From Amoebophrya sp. A120 (Eukaryota; Sar; Dinophyceae; Syndiniales; Amoebophryaceae), in NCBI GenBank assembly GCA_905178155.1, contig CAJINV010000002.1, forward strand, positions 8,699,224 through 8,763,223: a DNA stretch of 64,000 nt. The letters run 5' to 3'. The notes under the pieces are model-generated. The model saw only the letters and a program-made list of their open reading frames with translations. It was not told where the DNA came from and searched no databases. How positions within the stretch are numbered: position 1 is the first letter of the stretch; each line of letters starts with the position of its first letter. Positions 1-11,000 of the stretch are shown in pieces. A program made the position numbers and the translations under genes.

Positions 1-155
1 TCAGGAGCATGTACATGATAGAAAGATGCATGTGCGTGATGTCGCGTCGTCGTAACCGTATATTTTGTGCTACTTCCCGAAAAAGCAGGACCGCCAAAAA
101 CAAAGTGATAAAAAGTAGTTGTAGTGATGCCGCCAGGGCGAAATGAAGATTCCAC
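1..155. other. intergenic, nothing recognised
   Basis: No credible coding frame or repeat is seen. This is the 3' flank of the minus-strand exosome gene, whose TGA stop lies at 156-158. Confidence 0.5.
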
Positions 156-1226
156 TCAACCTACATTCATCATTTTCGCTACTACGGCCTCTTTCAACGC
201 TTCTCGCATCAGGCATTGGTACTCGTGCACGTCGGCTCGTGCCAGATCAAGCAGGTTGGGGAGCGTTGATATCCTCTTCTCGGAAGAAGTGTTTACTGCG
301 AGGACATTTTTACTCTGCTGATGCTCTAGAAAGGCAACAGAGCCGGCCACTTCCGCATACAGGATGCTGCCACCACTTGAACTTGTTCGCGTCATATGCT
401 TGTTCGAACGGTTTTCAGCTGCGCCAGAACCGCTCGTAGATGCCTTCGGTGTAGTAGTCAACATATCCTTCTCGAGCTGCTGGGTACTACAAGCACTTGA
501 CGTTGCATTTCCACTTGCCTCGGCAACATCAAGGCCTTCTTCTGCATCACTGCAGCGAGATGAAAACCTCACCGCCAAGGCACAGGCCGACATCCCCACC
601 AGACCCCGCAACTTTACGCCAGCGTCGGCAAGCGCGAGGCAGGCGGCCATCGTCGCAGCTGAGGCTGTCAAGGACAAGGGATTCGGGTTTGCTGTTCTGG
701 CTACAAGTGCTTCTCCCGGAGAACAATCAGTAGACGAAGTAGCACTACATGATGGACCGCTGCTTCCGGAAATTTTTGTAGTGGAGCCTTTACTTGTGTA
801 AAAACCGCTCGTCCCGCTGCCTTGCTGCAACACGACGATATCCAGCATAATGGAGCCGGAGACTTGCTCGCTTTCCGGGCTTTCCAAAGTCTGCAACAAA
901 ACGGATTCCACAGTTTGCTTCAGCCGGTCGATCCACTGGCGCCGGTGCTTCGGCTTACTGGTTTGTTGGTGTAGTTCCTGGGTAGTGGAACTTAGAGCAC
1001 CAGAGGCAGCAGTCGTTGAGCCAGTTGCGTCGAAAAAGCCGCGCACGTTCAGATCCAGCACGCCGCGACGATCCCGCCGTCCGCGGTGCAGCACGAGAAT
1101 CTTTTCGTGTTCCAGCTCGACGTACCCGGACCCGAAACACGGCATACCACCGTCGGCGCCCGGGTGGCAAGAGGCGCGAAAAAGCGCATGTGGTCGCGGT
1201 GGTCGTGTTGGAGTTGTAGTAGCCAT
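156..1226 (-). CDS. RNase PH-family exosome core subunit (Rrp41/Rrp46/Mtr3-like)
   Basis: A 356-residue single-exon ORF with an ATG at 1226 and a TGA stop. RNase PH-like features appear in the expected order: an early strand near residue 32 (GSGYVELEHEKILVLHRG), then SGSIMLDIVVLQQGSG near 125, then ASAATMAACLALADAGVKLR near 190, which matches the family's N-A-A-x-x-A-L-x-D-A-G type helix. A C-terminal helix with LPNLLDLARADVHEY follows. Proteins of this family form the hexameric ring of the RNA exosome, which threads RNA for 3'-5' decay and processing; most eukaryotic ring subunits are catalytically dead. A serine-rich insertion of about 60 residues lies in the second half, and the N terminus is shorter than usual, so an upstream exon could be missing. 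Which of the ring paralogues it is cannot be decided by eye. Confidence 0.65.
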   Translation of the reverse strand: MATTTPTRPPRPHALFRASCHPGADGGMPCFGSGYVELEHEKILVLHRGRRDRRGVLDLNVRGFFDATGSTTAASGALSSTTQELHQQTSKPKHRRQWIDRLKQTVESVLLQTLESPESEQVSGSIMLDIVVLQQGSGTSGFYTSKGSTTKISGSSGPSCSATSSTDCSPGEALVARTANPNPLSLTASAATMAACLALADAGVKLRGLVGMSACALAVRFSSRCSDAEEGLDVAEASGNATSSACSTQQLEKDMLTTTPKASTSGSGAAENRSNKHMTRTSSSGGSILYAEVAGSVAFLEHQQSKNVLAVNTSSEKRISTLPNLLDLARADVHEYQCLMREALKEAVVAKMMNVG

Positions 1227-2064
1227 TCTTTCACTTTTTGGAACGCTACTTGTTCACTGCTGGTCCTCAGGCTCGTCCAGCTCTAGATGATAAATTGAAA
1301 TGCTTTCATCAAAATGAAAAAACACTACCGGTTATGCGTCAAATAACCCTTCAAATATTTTTCTACCTCGCGTAGCAGGCTGGATGTGGTTCTCCTGGGT
1401 GTTCGTTGTTATAGTCGCGATATGGCGCTACAGCTACGTGTATGATCGTTCATTTTGATGTATCCAGCAAATGGGGATCCACACCCACAATATGGTTTGA
1501 CGTTGATTTCCACAATGATCTTTTTTTCTGGTGAGCAGAATCAATGTGTATGCGTGGATCTCAGGTGAAATTTTCGATCTCGATTAAAACCAAATGAAGA
1601 GCACACGTCAAAGATCAGAACCTTATATCAGTTTCGAGTCGCGGGTATGAGCGCAAATCGTCCACGGAATACACATATTGAACTTGTTTGCCTCGTCCTC
1701 ACAGACCAAACTACCACACATCAAAGATCTTTCACGTACACGATCGGACCTCAATTCAAGAACGCTTCCGAAAGCAGCGCGTTACTCTCTCCTCAGATTC
1801 CGCTTCACTATCTTCATGACAGTTTCACTGTGATGATTGGCTCTTTCTTTTCCCGGCTTAGTTCTTGGAGTTTGCTTCCGTGCTAGTTGATTTACGTATC
1901 GAAAACTGGCTTGAGCTGTAGCAGTTAAAGCTAAACAGTCACACAGTCGTTGGCTATGTAGTATCATCGTCAAATTATTTGTGTTTGTTGTCGTACATGA
2001 AAATCAGTGTGGCGCAAGCTCTTCGACGACAGGATGCATGAAATGAACGACAAACCGACATTCA
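1227..2064. other. intergenic spacer
   Basis: About 840 bases between two co-directional minus-strand genes. Short ORFs on both strands (for example plus 1647-1886) have no family features or coherent composition. No promoter, tRNA or repeat is recognised. Confidence 0.5.
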
Positions 2065-5000
2065 TTAATTTGCTTTTGCGGCTAAGAAATCTAACAGTTG
2101 CTCGACTTGGGCGCAGAATTTTTCGCGCTCATGCAACAATGTCGGATCGTCTTGCGCCTGCGCATCAGTCTTGTGCTGATCACCGCCACGACCGCTTCGT
2201 GGCACCACATGCCGGCGAATCTTGTTTGGAGGCAGCAACTTCGCCCGACTCTCCGTTCGTAGCCGACGCAAGTGTGTCACGACCCAACCGCGCACATTGA
2301 GCACCCTACGAGCCCAGTTCGACAGCAGTGGGGTAAAAGTAGATTTGGACGAGGACCATGGGACAGCTCTATCTTTCTTCAATGTCGGCGGGCGAGGTGC
2401 AGCACCTTTTGCTTCGAAGTCGTTGACATTCCATTTTCTCCGCAACTCTATCGCGCTTGCCTTCGGTATCCATATTTTCTTGCTCAGTTTCGTCGCCTTC
2501 GCAAAGAATTTCAATTTTCTCTTTTTCTGCTTCATTGCAGAAATACCGTGGAGGGCAGCCTCTTGGTCCGTTGGCGTTGCGTTTTTTGAGGTCTTGTAAA
2601 TGTACTTTGTTCCGACTACTGTTGTTCTTTTTTCATTTTCGACTTCTGATTTCATCGTGTTCAACCTCTTGATGCTCATCTGCTGCATAGCAGATTCTCG
2701 AAAACGTTGCTTCGGCGGAACACTACCGTTGTGATGAAGAGAAGACGGGGTCCGCTGTTGTGGCGCTTCTGCAGTATCCTGCCCTTTTGTTCTATTTCCT
2801 GCATCGTGGTCCGATTGTGAAACAGAACTTGTGTTCGCGGCCTTGGGCTTTGCTGTCGAAACACTAAATGCAGGCCGTGAGGGAACAGATACAGCTACCG
2901 GATTCAAGTCCGCGGCGTCGTCAGAGGATGAGGAAGAGTCACTCGTCAGGAAATTGATGCGTCGCCGTGCAGTTTTGGCTTTTGGCTTCGCGGACGACGT
3001 TCCTGCAAAGGCAGCCGCTGGTGGCGCAGCTCCTACCCCAGTAGCATTAGTTCCAGAAACTGTGCTAGTTGACACAGATGCAGTGGCGCTGGACGACTCT
3101 GCGGCGGCACCAGATGATGCAGTCCCTGTTACCAGAGTCGTGGAAGTGGTAGCGGCAGTTGCAGGCTGTTGGTAGTTATGATCGAGGAGCCCCGTCTCGA
3201 CTAGTACCGTGCCCGCGTTTCCACTAGCTCTCTTTTTCGCGGCGCACTTTGCCTTTGCCGTCCTGCCGCTTCCGGACTTTGGCCGCGCTGACGCGACATC
3301 CGGTTCCGCAGAGGCACCGGAGCCATTAGCCGCTTGACCCGTGAATTGTGCAGGCGGGAATGCGTCCTGCTCTTTTAGCGGATCTCCTTGTCCAGCAGAA
3401 GCAGTCGTGTCTGCAGCCCGTTCGCTATCAACCACACTCTTGTCGACATAGTCTTCGTTTGCTTTGCAACCATCCTGTTGCTGGTATTGTTCTCGCTGCA
3501 GTTGCTTCTCGTTTCTTATTTTTTCCTTCCGCCTCGCTTTCCGCTGTAAGGCACGCTGCAGCTTTACATCTTTCTTGACCAGAGCGGCGGAGGAAGTCGG
3601 AGCTGCGTCTCTTGCTTCCCACAGATTCGTGGTGCTGCCGTCGTCCTCAACCTTTCCTGTCGCGTCCTCTTTTTCGCTGTTCAGAACGCTGTTCCGCAAC
3701 TTGTGCTTTTCGTTCTCCACCTTGCGCGCAATGCCGTTACTGTGCGGGGCTTTCGTCTCGGTAGCTGCCCGCTTGTTGGGTCCTCCACCGACAGGAAGAA
3801 GTTTTTCAGGGGGCAGCAAGCGGGTCGCACTAGCAGAGGAATCGTGACGCTTTTTGTCGTGCATCGTTTTGCTTTGTCTCGGAGGAACAGGCTGCTCTGT
3901 GTGGTTCTTTGTGGCCTCGCTTGCCACTCCTCGTGGGCCCTTGGTGACTACTTCCTTTGGTGCTACTGCAGCGGTTTCGGTTTTGTCGAGCGCAGAGCAT
4001 ATCGCATCCAATCTCTTGCTTGCTCTCTGATAGAAGCGTAGCAGAAATTGAAATCGTTTCCGGAATAGAGTTAGCAACGGATCTTCTGGCTGCTTGCGTG
4101 AAGTTTTTCTGCGCCCACGGCCACGCGCCTTTTGCCCGTTATAATTGATTTGCGAACGTCGCATTTTGCTGCCGATGCTGTGCAGTGGCTTATGCTGCAC
4201 AGAATCCAGTCCGCCCGTCTCTGTTGCTGCTCGTATGTTTCCGCTTTGGTAGGGATAATTAACCGCTTCCCAGTGTGTCGCCGGCGTCTGGTGCTGAGCT
4301 GGAAAAAGACGAAACCTATGGTGTTCAGTGAGACCACCAGTGCCTGCCGCGGCGGCGGTAGGAGCTCTATTGCTTCTCGCAGCACCGTCCCCAAACGACC
4401 CACGTCCAGACCCTTCTCCTGGCCTGGCAGCGCGGCCGCCGTGATGCAGCTGCGCACTGCGTTGCGAGCTGGAGGACGAGCCGCCCGACGAGGATGAGCC
4501 GCTCGTTGAACCCGAGGATGAGGAGGAACCCGATTGAGACCCACTGCGCGAATCAGAAAAATTGCTCGAGCGTGACCGCGAGCGCGAAGAAGCTGAAGAC
4601 GATCTCGATGATCCAGAGTTTTCATACGGATGAACAAGCTGCTTGCCTCTACCAGGATCTCGGTCGTGGCCATGCTGCGAAGCGGCATTCACATCGCGTC
4701 CACTTCCCCGAGCGGCAGAAGAACGAGAATTTCCACCACCGCCACGAGATGTTGACAGTCGTCGACGTCGTCCGCCTTGCAACTGGTTCTGTTCCTGAGC
4801 CGATCTTCTCCTGGAGTGACCGCGCGGCTTTTGATGCTTGACGTTCGAGACCGCGGGGGCAAGATCGAAGTTGGAAAGATTGTCGTTGTCTTCCACGCAA
4901 CTCCGAAAGCGCTGGTCCTCTTCGGAAACCGAGGGGGAGGACGAGAACAAGGACAACCCGCCCGCAGCGGCGCCGTCCACCACAAGCACGATGGTTTGCT

Positions 5001-8000
5001 CCGTTTTGCTGTTCGACTGGGGGCTGCTGATTTTTGCGAGATCGTCGTCGTCCACGAGTAGTTCTTCTCGTTGCAACACTCCATTAGCTGTAATGGCCGC
5101 TAAATGACGGTTAGAAGTACCAGGGCCCCTCCTGTCCGGAGGGGCGAGCCCTTGTAGTTCCTGTTCGTCTTCGCTGTTGGGTGGCATGATCCTATTGCTT
5201 TTGCTTCCCGGTCGGAGGTCAGTGGTGTTTTCTTGTCGGTGAAAGAACTGCTCTAGGTACAGCATGGTGTCCGCCACCGAGACTGACTTCATGTCCTCAT
5301 CTGTAGCACTGCCCGTCATCTGTTTACTGATATCGTCCTCTTCCTCAACAGGGGAATTGAACAACATACCATCAGTGTTGTACTTCTCCAGCTGTCCCGC
5401 AACCTCGTTCAGAAACGAGTTTTCCGCTCGTGTTTGATGCGACAGCGGATTCATTGCTTGCGCGCCAACATCCGACACTGTCAATATTGGAGCAGCTCCT
5501 TCGTGACCACGGTGAAGAGAATCTTCCGGCCGAGACAGTGCCAAACTAGCAGCGCCGTCATCTTCTACTTCCCTCAAGGCCTCCGCCCCAACTTGCTGCT
5601 GTGCTGCGAAGAATCTACTGCGAAGAAGCCCTCCTCCGCCGACCTTGCCTGTCCTCCCATCGTTCATGTTGCTTGATGCGTCGCCGACTGGACTCCATTC
5701 GGGCGTCCTGGGTGGCACGAGGGGTTCGTTTCCGCGGCTCGTAACCTCTGCTGCTGCCGATGACGAGGTCCTAATATCGGCACCGCTGTCCTTGGACGAC
5801 GAGAGTTGTAGAGTCTTGGGAATGTTGATGCTCAAAGAAGTGGAGGAAGAGTTCATGATTTCTGCCACGAGCTGCTCCGTTGTCTTCGATTTTCGCTTTT
5901 CAAATTCCCGGTCGTAAACGGTGCCTAACGCCAACTCGTTGTTGCTGTTGAAGAGATCGTAACTATCTCCTACACAATCACCAAACTGTTTCTGCGCAGG
6001 ATTTGGAGGCTGCAGGCGGTTTTCCGCACTGTTTCTTTGGAGGAAAAGCGCGCTCGCCACAGGGTTCGGATTGGTGGTCGGGGAAGCACCAAAAGGAATC
6101 AGCTCTTGCGGATCATCATCATCTTCTTGCTGCGAAAACGACTCGGCCTGCTGCTGCTCGTCGCCAAGGACTTTAGATTGTAGTTCTTCTTCCAAATTAA
6201 CTGGTGCAATCTCCAGACCAGCTCCCCTGCGACGATGCCCTCCAGGTCGTGCAGCAGTAATTTTCTCAAGCTTTCCCTTCGTTGCATCGTCGCGCTTTCG
6301 CTTTCCTCGCGTACGATGTTTCTTCGCCGCGAAGTCGGCGAGTTCCAGGTCCTTCAAGTTTTTCGTCTGACTTAGCAGTCGTAGTGGCTGAGACGAGACC
6401 TGATGAGAAGATATTCTTCTACTACCCCCCTGCGCCGGCGGGGACGGTTTGTAAATGAACTGCTCGTCGTCTGGTTCGTCTGTGTGCACAAATTCATCCT
6501 CGTTGTCAGCATGGTCGCGAAGCTGCGCAGCACGAGAACTACTCGCCTCCTCGCTGGTTGACGAAGCGATCTTATTCAGTGGAGCTGCGCTTCGTGTTCT
6601 CTGGTTCGTGTGGGATTCGTCCGGAAGTACTTCTTGCGGCTCTAGCGCGTCAACATTCTGTGTTTGACTGTCATACACCGCCAGCAAATCGTGCGACATG
6701 GTTCCTACAGCAGGAGGAACACGGTCCTCGTCCTGGTCTTCGGCCCCGGCGGGAATAGCTCTACTTGGTTGGTAGAAGTTTCTTTCATCAACATTCTCTG
6801 CCTCGCCGTCGGAGGCCGAAAAAACGTTCATTTCCGCCAAAACAGACGCGATGTTCTGAGACGCCTCGAAAATACGCTCGGGACTCTGTTCAATGTTCAT
6901 TTCTAGTTCAACAGCAGATGAACGAGTGACATCATTCGGTCGATCATCCCCATTGTGATTACCATCAGGTCCCGGGCACGGCAGCTGAATGACGCCAGCG
7001 GGAGAGCAGGACCCGCCGAGCGGCGACCAGATCGGCGTAGAAATAAAGATGTTGTCGTTGTAGCTCGTGGCGTACAGGGGTACGGGTGAGTTTGCTGCAG
7101 ATGATGTTGGACGTTGTTGACCCTGTAGTTGCTGCGCTGATCCGGCGTGCTGGTGCGGAGAAGTAGTGTCATATTGCTTCATATGCGCCGCGCTATCCCC
7201 TTCTGTTCCGGATTGGTACGTTGAAGTGATCAGGCTTACTATCGGAGGTTCTTCTTGCACCATCGTCGTCCCGGCCACGGCAGTGCCAGCAGGTTCCACG
7301 TGGGGCGAGTTCATGCGCGATTCGCTGGATTTGGTCTCGCTGAAGAACGACTTCACGATGTTTTTCGCTTCTTCGAGAATCTCAATCATGTCGTTTATGA
7401 CGTTCTCAAATGCTACACTCTCAAGTGTTCTTGCATGAGCAAAATTCCAACCAAAATCGTAATCGACACGATCAAGCTACTCCGCATGACAAATCCTCGC
7501 AAGGCCAAACAGGCTGAGAATCCGTGCCAAGTCTGTCATGCAAGACGCGCAAAGTGAGCCCTTCACTTTTGCCATTCGTGCGCCACAGATTCATGCAACA
7601 GCTGAGAATGTAACAGTTGAGAGCGCCATATCGTTGTCGTTGAATTTCTGCGACGACGAAATCTCGTCGCGCAGAAAGTCAACGGAAAAAGAATCCAGAT
7701 TTTCCATCACCCGAGAAAAGAAGCAGTCCCCTTCGGTCTCATACGCACTGGAGAGCATCCTCTTCACGGTGGACGAGACGTTGGAGGTCGGCGAAGTCGC
7801 GTCGATGTTGTGCAGACCGGCCCCGGCGAAGTGTTCTTGCAGCCAGGAGTCTGCGTCATAATTTTTGTTGAGCTGGTAGTATTGCAGATTCATTCTTTCG
7901 TCCGTGTGCTGCATATCGTTTTCGACGTAGAAATCATGACGAAAGTCATTCACCTGCAGATCGACCAACTGTTCCGCTGCGGTGGGCGATCTTATCGTGT

Positions 8001-11000
8001 AGAGCTGATGTGACAACAGCGTGGTCCCATCGACCGAAGGAACACCTGCTTGAACAAATCGTCGACTACCTTGTCCTCGGACAGAAGTCGTGTTCTTGAC
8101 ATTGTTGAAACTAGTGCCCGGAACAGTTACAGCCGGATAAAATTCCTTGTAGGCGGTATTGAAGAGGTACTCCGTCGCAGTCGAAGGCACCGGACTGTTC
8201 GTGCGCTGCCGGGTATCATTATTTCCACTCGCGGAGGACACAAAGCCCGGTTGCAATTGACGTGGTGCCGCCTCCTCGTCCGTGGTGTCGTCGGGGGGAT
8301 AGGGTGGCGGCGGGGGCGGGGTCTCGTCGTCATCTTCGCCTTTTATTTCGTTATCTTCCATTGTTGTACGACCTTCACCTGCAACTCCCACATTCAGCCG
8401 AGCTGCTGCTCCCTCGATCGCCAGTCCCGGGGGTGGCATGAAGTGGCGTTCGAAAATCTGGTTCACGTCCCGCACCAACAGCTGGTTCGTTTGGTAGGCA
8501 GTGTAGGAGTTGAAATGGTTCTGAAGCAGCATCCTGTAGTTCCCCGCCCCGGCGGCCGCCTTCGGTTGTGGCGCAGAAGCGAGCTGCACTCCCGGCAAAA
8601 CCTGCACATCTCCGACGTACCCTGCGTTCACCCCACCGACGAACGTCAAACCTGCGGCTCTTCTCCCGTACTTGGCATTTTTCTCTTTTTTCCGCTCTTC
8701 CCGCTGCCTCACCGCCATGCGCTCCAGTATCACCATCCGGGAAAGCAGCCCGGCTTTTTGCACACGCTTGTGCTCCTTCTCGGAGATCTGTTTCTGCAGC
8801 AGCTTTTCCGCAAACAAAAGGTCCACGTTGCTGTACAAAAAGGTGCGCCACTCCGGGTGCACGAGCACACTGTTCCCGTTGCTACCGACTAACACCTTTC
8901 CGTAGCACTTCCGCACGATGCTGCTGGGGGCGTTCAGGTAGTTGGAGATCTCCTTGACGAACTGGCTGTTGCCGTAGTAGTGCTTTTGAGTTTTCTGGTT
9001 TTGCAAAATTCTCGTGAATTCCGAAAAGCCGTTCGTCAAGCTGCGCTGCACCCACTGCAGGTACCGCCGCATACTCTGCCTGACGCGCCAGAACCCGTAC
9101 GAAATTGTGGCTTTCGGGAGTTGGTGATACGGTAGTGGTGGCGACTTTATTGCTCCGGGTGCTGCAGCAGGTTGGGCCCCATGAGGGTTGTTGTGTAAAG
9201 CGGAATTGATTCTTCTATCACCTCCCTGCAACACGAAGTGTTTGTCATCTTTTCCGTTCCTCGCTGCGGCCCAGGAGCGCTTTGTCCTCATATACCGCTT
9301 TCCGCTTTTCATCTTGCCGCGTCCATTTGTTTTTTTCTGGAGGTTGATGGTGGCGCGCAAATTGTTCTGATGCTCCCGCAACGTGTTAGAAACTATGTTT
9401 ACCAGGGAAACCGCTTTGGAGTAGCTTCCGTCGGTTGCACTTGCAGTTGTTTTGTCGTCCGCACTTCCATTTCCTCCTCCAGCACGACCCCCGTTTTTCT
9501 TGCCCCTGGACAATACGGGAGGATCGGGTCCTCCGGTGGAGGTTGCTCCTTGTGCGAGCGCGCGCCCCTCCTTCAGAAGTTCCTGCAATAGGAGGAAAAA
9601 GCGAAGCATCTCCTGTTGTCGAAGCCCTGACGATATTTGATTGTTGTCGTAACTTTTGCATCTTCCATTCTTGCGGTGATTCTTTCCTGTGGGTGCAGCA
9701 GCAGCCCCAGCTGTATTGATCTGCTCCTTCATCTTTCCGTGGCCCTTTTTATTTGGTTGTGCTTTTTTGACTTTATGTTCTAGTCTCGAATCCGCGAATG
9801 TTATTGACTCACACGCTCCGCTTGGAATAGCGCTGGAGGCCGCGCTTGCACCAGCCGGTTTCATTTTCTTTGCAGAGGAAAATGGCAAGTTTGACGATGA
9901 AGATGACGACGAAGATTTAGCCGCTCTTTTCTGTGGACCTGGAAGCGACGAGGTGTCGGCAGTGGTGCTTTGTTTCCCGGCTTGTTTTCCTGGGAGGTTT
10001 ACGTATGTTTTCATCTTTGGCTCCGTACTATCATCGGCTCCGCCGGCACCAGAAGCATCCGCTTGCGCTTGTGCGACATTTTCCCTTGCAGCCGCGATGC
10101 TCTTCCTCGGCCCGGCCTGGCTGGTGCCTCGGTTCTTTCCTTGGCGGCCGGCGCCGGCGCCCACCGTCGTGATACTAAAACCAGTGCCCGTCATCTGCTC
10201 CGGGTTGTACTGTACTTGCGCGCCATTCGTTTCATCTTCCCCTGCAACGATGCCTAGTGGAGCTGTTCCCTCTTTGCCGCCCTTGGTCCCCGCCTTTCGT
10301 GCTCGCTTCTGCTTCCCTTTTCCCTTCACGACCCCTGTACCAGACGCAGGCTTTGGTAAAAATTCTTGCGCAACCATCGCAGTAGGACCAGCTCTCTGCT
10401 TTCCGGCAGTCGCTTCAGGTGGCAGCTCCGCCTCTTGCGCTTTTTGATCATGCTCTCCTACCACAGTGTCAGGTTCTTCAGTGACCATTCTCTTTCCCCA
10501 TTTTATCACACGACCTCCGCTGGATCTAGTAGTTGCAGCGACATCACGAACTTGCGTAGAACGTTTCACCGCGTTGGCAGACGTAGACGGAGCTGGTGCT
10601 TCTTCTAGCGAGCAACCCTTTTGAGTTGCTTTCGATTGTTGGTCGCTTCCGTGGTTATTTGCCGCGTCCTCTATTGCACTTTTACTTTTATTCTTGTTCT
10701 TCTGTACCCCCTGCTTTCTCTTCTTGGAACTGGGAGGTGCGCGAACAGGCTGCTCTGCAGGTGCGTCAAAAGCGCTTGTGTTGTTGTCCGTTCTGCCGGC
10801 GCCAGCCGTCAAATCAGACCCGTCTTCTCTGGAACCTGCTGCTTCCTCGTTTCTAGCCCGTTCCTCCAGCACGATTTTTCGCAGTTCGTGCAGACTAGGC
10901 ATGGGTGCTCTCCCCGGCCCTGGCACAGGGACAGCTTGTCGTGAAGAATCATTTTCTCTCTCAGGCACGGTGCCGGGACGTCGAGAGGATCTCGTGCTAG

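Noticed and set aside
8050-8892. Plus-strand 280-codon ORF
   Set aside because: It lies wholly inside exon 2 of the giant minus-strand gene and has no coherent features; long GC-balanced exons give long antisense frames.
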